Assembly: GCA_949316235.1 (NCBI GenBank)
Contig: OX438749.1
Coordinates: forward strand, 5,722,914-5,786,913
Direction of reading: 5' to 3'
Origin: Oegoconia quadripuncta
Lineage: Eukaryota > Arthropoda > Insecta > Lepidoptera > Autostichidae
Length of the DNA: 64,000 nucleotides
Both the position numbers and the translations under genes were made by a program. The notes under the pieces are model-generated. The model was not told the DNA's origin, made no database searches, and saw only the letters and a list, made by a program, of their open reading frames with translations. Each line of letters begins with the position of its first letter. Position 1 is the first letter of the stretch. Positions 1 to 10,276 of the stretch are shown one piece after another.

Positions 1-48
1 CAACATTTGGGAACTCATTAGTTTCGCAGACAGGGTCACTATCCACTT
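1..48 (-). mobile_element. SINE family 2 head fragment at window edge
   Basis: GACAGGGTCACTATCCACTT is the reverse of the AGTGGATAGTGACCCTGT head seen at 150-378; cut by the window start. Confidence 0.6.
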
Positions 49-149
49 AAAGAAGATGTACTTCTAAATATAAATGAATATATATGTATAATGAGTTGAG
101 TGATAAAGTACTTATATCTACATATTCCAGTACTCACATTTCTTTTATA

Positions 150-378
150 CGACGACCGATTGGTGTAGTGGATAGTGACCCTGTAGGCGAAACCAACGGT
201 TGCGGGTTCGAATCTCGCAATGGGTAAATGTTTGTGTGATGAATACGAACATTTCCAGAGTCATGGATGTTTATATAAATATTTATGTATGTGTATCCGT
301 TATCTAGTATCCATAGCACAAGATTTGCTTAGTTTGGGACTAGATGATTGGTGTAAGTATTTATTATTTATTTATTTT
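150..378 (+). mobile_element. SINE family 2, copy 1
   Basis: tRNA-like head (TTGGTGTAGTGGATAGTG as A box, GGTTCGAATC as B box), then a body with GATGAATACGAACATTTCC and ATGGATGTTTATAT, ending in (ATTT) repeats. Related to copies at 762, 16884, 31855, 37244, 40324 and 53189. Confidence 0.85.
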
Positions 379-761
379 ATTTATGTTATGAAACTACTAT
401 AGAATAATATGTCAAGATTACTCAAAGTTTTGTTGCAATAATCACAGGATCGTCTAAAGAAGGTATAAAAAGATAATAAACATTAGATCATATCGAACGA
501 ATTTAACATTGCCTTATCATTATTATCACTGTTGACAATGAGATAACTCAATTCATTCGTTATCTACGAATATTTGCATGTAGCCCAAGAATCATCCATC
601 ATTGCAATGGTTTCATAACAAATGCAACGCTCGGTGACTCTACATTGGCTTTATCATTCATTCTTAAGTAGGTACGTACGTATGTAAACAAGTATTTTTG
701 TATGCTTGGTTTATTTAAGATCATACTATCTAGCGTAACATCTATATTCCATAAAATTTAC

Positions 762-1009
762 AATAAATAATTATCCTTGATATACACACAACGCCATCTA
801 GTTCCACTTTAAGCAACTCTTGAGTTGTGGATACCAGATGGTTGATATACTACATTTTTTTGTTTTGTAAATAAATACTTATTATAAATTAAAACATCCA
901 TAACTCGGGTACACATGTCCGTATTCATCACACAAACATATGCGGATTCGAACCCGCAACCTTTTGGTATAGTGGTCAGCGTTGCTAACCACTACACCGA
1001 ACAGGTCGT
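762..1009 (-). mobile_element. SINE family 2, copy 2
   Basis: Reverse copy. Contains AACGCCATCTAGTTCCAC, CATAACTCGGGTACACATGT and the complement of the tRNA-like head (TTCGAACCCGCAACC). Confidence 0.88.
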
Positions 1010-1113
1010 CCAATTCCAATTTATCCAATCTATATCTATATTACTTTCACAAATACCATACATCCACGAATATATATGTATATGATATTTATATACACTA
1101 TTTCTTATATACT

Positions 1114-1403
1114 CCTCCGTGGCTCAATGTAAACAACATTGGGTTTACGTTTCGGAGGTCGCGGGTTCGATCCCCAGCGGGGTACATATTTAGTACTCTG
1201 TTTGGTTGGTGGTAGGGCATATTAAATGTCCGCCTGGCTTGCTACCCCCATCTTATCTAAATCTGCCGCCAAACAGCGATGTTAATAGCATTGTTGTGTT
1301 CCGGTTGTCAGAGATAAGATAGGCAGTCCCCCAAATAAGATGGGGTTTCCGGGTCAATACGCTACCACCTTCGGCCTCATCTTCACTTAACATCAGGTGT
1401 GAT
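1114..1403 (+). mobile_element. SINE family 1, copy 1
   Basis: tRNA-derived SINE present eleven times in this window. The head CCTCCGTGGCTCAATG carries an A-box-like TGGCTCAATGT and, further on, a B box GGTTCGATCCC. The body runs through GTCCGCCTGGC, TTATCTAAATCTGCCGCC and ATCAGGTGTGAT, and full copies end in GTGCATAAAAAA. The head is not a functional tRNA gene: arms do not pair well and it is joined to the body. Confidence 0.9.
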
Positions 1404-1544
1404 ACCAGAAAGACTAGAATACTACGACTACACATCACATTCCTAAATCACACAGTATTTTATAAACCTGACACATTCTAGTTTTTCTGGTAACACTCAT
1501 CAAAACATACACACTCGCTAACACATAACAGTAATTAAAGAAAT

Positions 1545-2540
1545 GCCCTCTCTTGGCAAAAGTCAAAGTCCAGTTACAAATGCTTTATTTTGTAGGTACA
1601 CAGGGTACTCTTAAAGTAGTCAATTTTACATTTTTTAAGCTACTGCTTGTTTAAAATGCAATTTTCCCCTGAGAAGAACAAGCAAGTAACTCGAGGGGTG
1701 GCTATTTGAAAAACAGGTTTTTAAATTACATGAAGGGTTTTATATATTTCATAATTCATTGTGAAATAGCTTGGCATGCGAACGAGATGGTTATGTCCAT
1801 GGATGTTTATCATCTAACTAAATAGTCTGATATGTTATAATATGCTTTCTTAATAAGTTTCTGTTTTATAGTATCGTTAAATTTATTGAAAGGAAGATTA
1901 TGTATATCAACAGGAACCTTATTAAAAAAGCGAATGAAATACTGACTTTGCGGATGCGACTTATATCTTTATTTCTTGTATTGACGACGTGTTTATCACA
2001 ATTTCTCTTAAATGATGCAATATTTTTTTGACGTGTATTAAAATTTCTAAAATTTTCTGTGAAGAGAAGGTTAGAATACTCTTTAAACTTATCTCCAAGT
2101 GACACTGCAGGTTTCAATTGGTAAATCGCACGAACGGCTCATTTCTGCCAAACAAAAATTATATTTATATCCGCGGCATTTCCCTACAGCAGGATACCGT
2201 AAGACATCAGGCTGTGGAAATTACTAAAATATACTACTCTAGCAGTATTTACATCTGATATTTGTCGAATTTTGTTGACTGTATACGCTGCAGAGCTGAG
2301 TCTTTTCGCTAATTTATGGATATGACCCCATTGCATTTCGGCGTCTAAAGTAATGCTCAAAAGTACAGTAGAATCAACGAGGTCTAAAGTGGCATGTTTA
2401 ATATATATTTGTAGGCACCACCCTGACATTGGGTAGAATAAATTTCACACATTTAGCTTTTTTCTCGTTAAGTAACAAATTATGTGCCGTAAACCATTCT
2501 ACTATTTCAGAAATAGCATTGCAAGACCTGGGTCGATTTT
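1545..2540 (-). mobile_element. Decayed jockey/CR1-like LINE, RT C-terminus and 3' UTR
   Basis: On the minus strand, pieces such as SITLDAEMQWGHIHKLAKRL, SSAAYTVNKIRQISD and VYFSNFHSLMSYGILL are recognisable reverse-transcriptase C-terminal sequence, then stops and frameshifts. The 3' UTR (CTTGCTTGTTCTTCTCAGGG on that strand) is shared with 37555, 45862 and 49373. Confidence 0.85.
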
Positions 2541-4116
2541 TTTACTATTATTCCGTGTTTTATTTAGGTTATAATCTTTTGTTAATAGCTATAGGATTTT
2601 ATTGACATAGTTTCAGTAAACAGTGATATATATTCTATATTAAAGCATGGTCTGACAATCTGAAACAGGCTTAACAGTGATAGAGTGATAACGTTCTATA
2701 TATCTAGACGTGCAATTTTGACGTGTGTATGACAGAGTACGATGAATGTTCGTGTCGTCATCAGTCGCGTTATCGAATTTATTAAGTAGGAACCTATTTT
2801 TGTGCTGGTAAGTGTTTTTTCTATTTTGCTGACCCGCAAGAATCAGTAAAACTTGGAAAGCCTGTTGGAAGTTTTAGCGGTACAGTAGTTACTTGAATCG
2901 GAGATTAATAATTTCGGGATGGCAACACTCACAATGCGATTCCGTAATATTGATGATTTTGATTTTGCAGCAAAGTATAATAGATAAACACTATTTATGC
3001 TGACATTCTGAAAAATATCCATTGGAGTTCATAAAATAAGGTAAATAATTTCTTTTTAGTTTTTATCATTCGGGGAAGCATTCCTAAAATCAACGGCGAT
3101 TTAGTTATATTTCACATCTACTTAAGTACTATTACTTACTCCTCTAGTACTGAAACTCGAAATTATTTGAGATGTTTGAAAATCTATTTGGTCAGAAAAC
3201 ATCCAAAGTCTTGTCATAGTGAACTAATTAGCAGCGCTATAATTTGCTTTAGTCACTCGGGTCCCAAGAATAATAATAGGCTAAGTAAGCTGAGTAGTTC
3301 ACACACATACACTGACACTATACACAACCCGTGGTCTACTCACAAACTCGAACCCCACACGCTCCACCAACCAATCAAATACCCTTTAGTGAACAAGGAA
3401 CTTTATACAAAGAACTCTATTTAAAAAAATATCATTATAAGAAGCAACTAATCTTACACTCTAAATTATAGTAAAATGTGGTTAATATCAATGATTTTAC
3501 TTCTAGAAGTCTTTATATGTAACACTTATTAATAAATAAATCGTAAAGCTGTTATTATTAACGAAAATATAGGTAGAAAAATCTCTACTATTAATTATTT
3601 ATTATGTTATCTATGTCAACAATGGTGACAAATATGACAATTACCTAAATATAACGCACGATGAATTAACTATACCAATAACACGACTTATTCTATACAA
3701 ATATTAGCCTACTTACATTTCTCTCCCACATAAACTCTACATACTAACAACTCAATCACTGTTCCTTGTAGCTGTTACAACATCACTGTGATAATATAGC
3801 AATTAACTCACTTGTCTCTCTCATCAACTCGTCAATATTCTCGCACCGTGTCCTTCTGAATTTCTTCCCAGAGAACGACATTACTGTGTGTGGTTTTTGT
3901 ACAATTTGCTGTATAGCCTAGCCGAGGCACCGAATTAGATAACCAATGTGTTACGTAGCCATATTGTATTGCTCGATAAGATTCGCCAATCTGTCGACTC
4001 ATCATGCAGGAGAGTTTCGTTATCTTTTGTTAGTACGCTGTTTGAATGTGACCCGCGAAAATATATCGACTGATTGAAATATCCGTCAGCACTAAGAACT
4101 ATTTACCTTTACCTTT
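2541..4116. other. Intergenic AT-rich stretch without recognised features
   Basis: I see no exon-like, RNA or repeat signal that recurs in the window. The 85-codon frame at 3167-3424 has no recognisable sequence. Confidence 0.5.
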
Positions 4117-4448
4117 AACCGCATCTGTGGCTCAATGTAAACAACATTGGGTTTACGATTCGGAGGTCGCGGGTTCGATCCCAGCGGAGTACATGTTTAA
4201 GTACTCGGTTTGGTTGGTGGTAGGTCATTTTAAATGTCCGCCTGGCTAGCTACCACCATCTTATCTAAATCTACCGCCAAGCAGCAATGTTAATAGCATT
4301 GTTGTGTTCCGGTTGTCACGGATGAGATAGCCAGTCCCCCAAATGTGTTGGGGTTTCCGGGTCAGTACGCTTCCACCTTCGACCTCATCTTCACTTAATA
4401 TCAGGTGTGATTGATGTCAAGTACGAAACCGTCATGCATAAAAAAAAA
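4117..4448 (+). mobile_element. SINE family 1, copy 2
   Basis: Full length, from AACCGCATCTGTGG to the A-rich tail after GTCATGCAT. Confidence 0.9.
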
Positions 4449-4661
4449 TTACCATTAGGAAACCAAAACGACTGAATTCTAGAGACTTCGTTCAAAAGCA
4501 CTTTCTACTTTCATAAATAGCTGCACAAGAGTTGAAAGGATCCTCAGATCTCCAACTACATACATACATTTAGTACGTTAAGTATGTATGTCCATTTATA
4601 AATGAAACTAGAAAGTGCTTTTGAGCGAAGTCTCTGGAAATTAGTTTGTAAACGTTTTATT

Positions 4662-4760
4662 ATACAAAAAGGCAATACACTAATTTTACATAAATACAGA
4701 GTTTGAGTACAACGGCGGACTTATAGGCGGACGTAGAGGGATTTCTTCCAGTCAACCATA
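4662..4760 (-). mobile_element. Diverged RTE-like LINE 3' end
   Basis: GGCAATACACTAATTTTACA, GGCGGACTTATAGGCGG and TTTCTTCCAGTCAACC fit the family loosely. Confidence 0.5.
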
Positions 4761-4819
4761 GGGTTAATTAGAAAACAGTAAATGGGGCGTATACAAATTA
4801 CAGCAAACTAAAAACAAAC

Positions 4820-5035
4820 CTGCACTCTCATAACTATATATAATTTCAATAACAATATTAGTCATTATTGTCACGATCTCTATCCCAAATAGGGTGGTCA
4901 GAGATATCTGAAACAAGGGTTTGGGTGTACCAAACATTAAAAGTTTAATGCTTGAAACAACTTCCATGGTTCACCTTTTGAAACATATAGAAATGCACAT
5001 GTGACAGGGGGTGGCCCATCGCTGTTAAAACGTGC
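4820..5035 (+). repeat. Dispersed repeat D2, copy 1
   Basis: GGTGGTCAGAGATATCTGAA, AAAAGTTTAATGCTTGAAAC, GAAATGCACATGTGACAGGG. Also at 26875-27025 and 30258-30420, and reversed at 50565-50815. Class unknown. Confidence 0.65.
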
Positions 5036-5189
5036 AAACTATAGACATAATTTCGGTGCAAATTACCTTAGTCGCGTTTCACGACACCCACGGGAAGAGA
5101 CGAATTGGTTCTATTCTTTTCAGGTGTCTGCCACAATTCACCAACTATAAATGAGGTAGGTAGTTTAGAATGTTTGTTTATTGAATGAA

Positions 5190-5665
5190 ATAATTATTTA
5201 TTATTTATGAAATGAAATAATTTATTTGCTTGATTTTGGGTACAAGATAGGATGACACATTGTTATGTCCCATTCAAAATCTACTTAAAATCTAGCGTGC
5301 AAATATTTAATAAATTAGGATAGCATTAGATAGGTTATTACTTAAATATAATAATAATAATGTATGTTGTCACAATACAAAACTAATTAATTGTCAATGA
5401 TGTGTTGATGTCAGAAAAGCGATATTGTTCTTTACATAAATATTTTAAAATAGTGGTAGATATTCCTTAATTGAATAATAACATTTGTTGATAAGCCATT
5501 CATGTAACTTAATTTTAAATTGTCGTCCAGTCAATAATATTGATTCATTTGGGAGGGCGTTGTATACCTTCGCAGCCATATAATTAACATTTTTTTGCGT
5601 AACTGACAACCTATGTTTAGGTACAATTACTTTATCGGGCCCTCTAGGTCGTAACATAACATTGT
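5190..5665 (-). mobile_element. LINE reverse-transcriptase C-terminal relic
   Basis: Minus-strand frame 5445-5657 encodes VIVPKHRLSVTQKNVNYMAA and the KVYNALP and CYYSIKEYL motifs, a common LINE ORF2 ending. Non-coding tail below 5445. Confidence 0.75.
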
Positions 5666-5689
5666 TACGACCATCGTATCGTATCGTAA

Positions 5690-5840
5690 CATGTTGTGTT
5701 CCGGTCGTCAGAGGTAAAATAGCCAGTCCCCCAAATGTGTTGGGGTTTCCGGGTCAGTACGCTTCCACCTTCGACGTCATCTTCACTTAACATCAGGTGT
5801 GATTGAGGTCAAGCACCAACCCGTTGTGCACAAAAAAAAA
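5690..5840 (+). mobile_element. SINE family 1, copy 3 (5'-truncated)
   Basis: Begins in the middle of the body (TGTTGTGTTCCGG) and ends with the GTTGTGCAC A-tail; the tRNA-like head is missing. Abuts a LINE relic on the left. Confidence 0.85.
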
Positions 5841-6534
5841 ACAAAAACTGTTTAATATTATGCTTTGGTAGTACCGAGATGTGGATTAAAAGCGAATGAA
5901 AATCAGTTTTAGTGCATTAACTTCCAATAAATGTTTTTATCAGTAATTAAATTAATAATTTGATAGATAACATATCAACGTTATGTATTCATTGTTGTCA
6001 TACGGTACAGTTATGCAATAATAGTACCTATGTGTAGGTGGATGAGGCGGCATCTTTTGTTGCAAATTGGTAATGGCATTGAACATTGAACGTAGTATCT
6101 ATCTATGGGGCGATAGGATTAGCAGATATTCGTGTTACCATAGGCTTGAAATTGAAACCAACTGTCGTTTGTACGGCTTGTATAATAAAAAGACCGGTCA
6201 AGTGCATGTCGGGCCACGCGCAGTATACGGTTCAGTGCTTGTCCTCACAATATGCGGACTAAGAAGGAGGCTTTCTGTTATTTGACAAATAATTTTCAAT
6301 CGAAAGTACATTTTATACGTTTTTCGACACTCGACTCTAACAAAAATTTACCTTTTAATATTTCTTAAACGGATCCCTAAATCGAAAAACTGTTTAAGAT
6401 AACCTATGATATTTTTGAACGACCTGTCCATGGACACCCGACACTATGGGTACAAAAAAAATCAAACGTGTATACCAAAAAGAATTTTTCAAAATTTTGT
6501 TTCACCACTTTGTTGTCGTGATTAATATGTATCA

Positions 6535-7130
6535 TCATATCAGCCCAAAGACGTCCACTGCTTGGCAAAGGCCTCCCCCAAAGATCTCCACAACGATCGG
6601 CCCCGCGCTGCCCGTATCCAGGGTATCTTTCCCGAATCGTTGGTCCACCTAGTGGGGGCCTGCCCATGCTGCGTCTTCCGGTGCGAGACTTCTGCCCCAA
6701 CCGCCGTCGGTTCTTTTTTTTATGCACGACGTTTTCTTACCTGACCTCAATCACACCTGATGTTAAGTGAATATGAGGACGAAGGTGGAAGCGTACTGAC
6801 CCGGAAACCCCAACACATTTTGGGGACTGGCTATCTTATCTCTGACACCGGAACACAACAATGCTATTAACTTACTGCTTGGCGGCAGATTTAGATAAGA
6901 TGGTGGTAGCTAGCCAGGCGGACATTTAAAATGACCTACCACCAACCAAACCGAGAACTTAAACATGTACTCCGCTGGGATCGAACCCGCGACCTCCGAA
7001 TCGTAAACCCAATGTTGTTTACATTGAGCCACGGAGGCGGTTCTATGAGCAATGTGCCCCGCCCACTGGCTATATCGGTCACCTTGGTTCTCCTGCGGAT
7101 CTCCTCATTTCTGATATTAATATGTATACC
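6535..7130 (-). mobile_element. LINE ORF C-terminus (WTSxG-stop family), split by SINE copy 4
   Basis: Minus strand reads WTNDSGKIPWIRAARGRS, then WRSLGEAFAKQWTSLG and stop, a widespread insect LINE ending. The upstream part of the same repeat is at 7043-7130 after the SINE. Confidence 0.75.
6713..7042 (-). mobile_element. SINE family 1, copy 4, inserted in a LINE relic
   Basis: Full length in reverse. The LINE-derived repeat at 6535-6712 resumes at 7043. GGTTCT occurs on both sides, a likely short target duplication partly overlapping the SINE end. Confidence 0.9.
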
Positions 7131-7261
7131 CTTGCCAAATTACAGATTTCCGAGTCTCTGAGCTAAGCCTCGGACAGACAGACAGGTGGACATGGCGAAA
7201 CCATAAGGGTTCCTTGTTGAATACGGAACACTAAATACGATTGAGATACAATTTTCTTGAT

Positions 7262-7415
7262 ATTGCTTAAATATACAATACAATACAATACAATACAATA
7301 GAAATACACTTTATTGCACAACACAAAAGAAAATACAGTTTCAGAAAAGTGGTAAGAATAGAATTTGTACAATTTGGCGACCTTATCACTAAAACTCACT
7401 TCCAGGCAACCTTTG
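7262..7415 (-). mobile_element. RTE-like LINE 3' end
   Basis: Starts with ATACA repeats (the tail read in reverse), then CACTTTATTGCACAACACA and CTTATCACTAAAACTCACTT, the reverse of the family 3' UTR. Confidence 0.7.
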
Positions 7416-8067
7416 GGTATAAGGACAGTACATTTAAAATAGGTAGGTTGTGCGGTATTAAATAGGGATGCAGATACAAACTACGTGAATAAATTTCATA
7501 TATTTACATATGTATGTTTACATATATTTTCATATACTTATTTACATTTGTCTATTGATCTATGTAGATCAATAGACAAATATACCTGCTTAAACATTAT
7601 ACGCGTACATCAAAATCTCAAGTGTTAACATCCCGCTCAGGGTGCTGGCCAGGCGTGTCATGAGAGGGTTGGAAAACATCCTGCCAAAAGCGGGAGATCA
7701 GGTAACACTAGTCACCGCAGCCACCAACTGGCACACGCACACAATATTTTGTGACATACAGATTAAAGTATAATTTAATTTATTATCTGAAAGGTTACGA
7801 AAGTTCACTTTACCTTGTCTTAAGAGCCTTTGAATTTGCTCTAATTATTATCTGTAGGTTAACAAGTCAGTAGCTACAACAACTGGTAACATATAAGTGT
7901 CGTTTTTTCCTTATAATTAATAACTGCTGAAACACAAAACCACCGTTTGAATGGGTTGTGAGAGGTAGAAGTACCGTGTATTACATATTAGTGTATTTAG
8001 TCCAGTTAAAATACGTAACTTTTGTGGGTTAATCTTAACCCATCAGTAACAGAATAAAAATGTTTTC
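7416..8067. other. Intergenic; palindrome and one short coding-like patch
   Basis: Apart from the palindrome at 7547-7580, about 7633-7710 reads PLRVLARRVMRGLENILPKA on the + strand with coding-like composition. It is probably a retroelement scrap; no flanking frame supports a gene. Confidence 0.4.
7547..7580. repeat. Perfect 16-bp inverted repeat
   Basis: TTTGTCTATTGATCTA and its exact complement TAGATCAATAGACAAA are separated by two bases. No protein-coding context. Confidence 0.8.
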
Positions 8068-8600
8068 TTCTTTTTATGCACGACGGGTTAGTACTTGACC
8101 TCAATCACTAATGTTAAGTGAAGATGAGGTCGAAGTTGGAAGCGAATCCGGAAACCCCAACATATTTGGGGGACTGACTATCTTATCTCTGACAACCGGA
8201 ACACAATAATGCTATTAACATTGCATAGAAAAAGATTAAAAAAGAAAAGAAAAGAACATGATCCTGTGGGTTTCTTGCGCCGCTTCTTTTCCCATAGATG
8301 ATTTCCCTTTCCGAAGCGGTGGTAGCTTGGACATACTGACTGACCGAAAAATGCTTAGCCCTATTTTTATTTCCAATAGATTTAAATTGACATTCAACAA
8401 ATGATATCATGTATCTTACGTTGAAATAAAATGCTTTGAGTTTGAGTTTGATAAGATGGTGGTATCTAGCCAGGCGGACATTTAAAACGCCCTACCACCA
8501 ACCAAACCGATAGTACTAAACATGTACCCCGCTGGGGATCGAACCCGCGACCTCCGATTCGTAAACCCTATGTTGTTTACATTGAGCCACGGAGGCGGTT
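8068..8600 (-). mobile_element. SINE family 1, copy 5, interrupted by a LINE 3' end
   Basis: SINE sequence at 8068-8224 and 8451-8600 encloses 226 bp of unrelated sequence. About 20 SINE bases are missing at the break. Confidence 0.85.
8225..8450 (+). mobile_element. LINE 3' fragment inside SINE copy 5
   Basis: Contains TGTGGGTTTCTTGCGCCGCT and ends AATAAAATGCTTTGAGTTTG, the style of a jockey/CR1-like 3' UTR with a simple-repeat tail. Confidence 0.65.
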
Positions 8601-9779
8601 AAACTAATTTGTAACACGGACCTTATTCATAGCTCTCTTATATTCATAGCTAAAGTAAGAAAAACATGTGAAAAATCATTCTAACATTATTTAATTTTCC
8701 AGTTTCTTAAGGTTACATTCAAACATTTATGTTAAAACACGTTTAATTGTGCGTAATGTTACATCAGGAATTATTGCTTACTTAATATCTTACTATGCTA
8801 TGCTATGCTATGCTTCTATTCGGTTAAAGAGCGCGTATTAATGAAATATTAATTAATTATAAGTGACATGGTGATATGTATGACATTAATAACATTATGT
8901 AGAAATGGAAGATTTTCAAATTTAATAGTGACACAATTTTATTAAGAACTTTTATTATTGTATATAATATTAATTTCAAATGACAGAAAATACTAACTTT
9001 TATAATATTGTGTACTAGAGTAATTAATTTGTTTCCTATTATTATTGTATACCAGTAATGGTTAAGTGTAATTGAACATTATTTAGAAATAGATCACAAC
9101 CTGTATCCACCACATTTAAAACAATAAAGATTTCTATTCTATTCTATTTTTTTGGCTTAAAGCGTAAGCAAGTTAGTTAGAACATCCCGATAAATAATTT
9201 AGCTTTGATATTAGTCTCTCACATTTATTTACTGCAAAATATAAATTTTGTTGTAACTAAATAGTACTTAGTCGGTTGTCACACAGTTGTCAAATAGTCG
9301 GTAAATTTGTCAACGGTTAGGTAGATAATACACATAGACATAGAAACTTTTTATTCAGTGCCACAATACATTGTACAGAACCATAAATATAATTATTATT
9401 ATACAGGAAGAAATCTTAGAATAATGCACAATATTATTAATAATGAATCTTATCTTAGAATTTAATTTTTTATTGGAATTAGAATTTAATTAGAATGAAT
9501 CTTAGAATAATGATTGTATATCTTACATAATAATCCTAAATACACACGCTACGGAACCCATGGTGCCAGTCCTACTCGCTCTTGTGCTTCTTTTTCTATG
9601 TCATCCATCAATTTTCTTCACATATAAAATAAGACACTGACCTACCTACCTATTACCTGCTTGTCAGAGAATTGCATACCTTTTCCAAAAGGAAATTTGT
9701 TGATCCTAAAGATCTCCCAATCGCATGCAGATAAACAGAGAACCTTTAAAAATGTCAACATACCGCGCGTAAGTAACAT
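8601..9779. other. AT-rich upstream region
   Basis: CTATG repeats near 8797-8815, a possible LINE polyadenylation tail at 9120-9150 (AATAAAGATTTCTATTCTAT) and otherwise nothing recognisable up to the GC-rich promoter region. Confidence 0.45.
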
Positions 9780-10033
9780 GCATAACCGTGCAGCTTTTTG
9801 ACATAAGCTCCAGTTGCGTGCGGTGAGCGCGCGACCTTGCGCCTGCGCAGGGCGGGGGCGCTAAGACGGCGGCCGGCCGCAGAGCCTGCGCCACTTGTAC
9901 TGCGCCAACGATACGACCAACGCGCTTCCAAAATTTGAAATTCGTATGCGCGTTCGGCAACTAAACTTTAAAATTCGAACGGTCCGAAATTGAATTTGGA
10001 ATCAAAGTTCGGAAATGACTGCTTGATTACAAT
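9780..10033 (+). promoter_or_regulatory. Presumptive promoter / 5' UTR region of the GH18-CBM14 gene
   Basis: Composition shifts here from AT-rich to GC- and CpG-rich (peak around 9815-9900) immediately upstream of the signal-peptide exon. No clear TATA box is visible. The exact transcription start is unknown and the call rests on position and composition only. Confidence 0.35.
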
Positions 10034-10276
10034 ATGTGGGGTTGGTTATTCTGCGTCGCTGCGGTCGCGGCGTTCGCTGAAGTAGCGGCGGCCGGCGCCG
10101 GCGCCGCCCGCCTCGTCTGCTACGCGGAAAGCGGACGGACCGACGGATTTTCCGAGTGCACGCATCTTGTTTACGCGGGAGACGCGAGAGGAGAGAAACT
10201 CGATGCTGTGTTGAAGCAGTACAGGAAGAGCAACCCGAGACTGAAGATTATTCTGAGGGTTTCTGAAGTTGATAAG
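10034..10276 (+). CDS. Exon 1: signal peptide and start of GH18-like domain (residues 1-81)
   Basis: Opens with ATG (A at -3) followed by a hydrophobic Ala/Val-rich stretch typical of a signal peptide. The mature part begins near RLVCYAES, equivalent to the first GH18 strand (usually VCYxxxW). HLVYAGD matches the second strand, and LKIILRVSE sits where active chitinases have LLAIGGW, so the SxGGW motif is lost. Ends phase 0 at a GTAAGA donor. The exon is strikingly GC-rich against its AT-rich surroundings. The start is preferred because it is the first ATG before the signal peptide; an upstream untranslated exon is possible. Confidence 0.88.

Noticed and set aside
1114..1190. tRNA gene-like sequence with A and B boxes
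   Set aside because: The same head occurs eleven times joined to a constant body and A-rich tail, so it is a SINE head.
3167..3424. 85-codon + strand frame
   Set aside because: No recognisable motif, low-complexity composition and no splice or promoter context.
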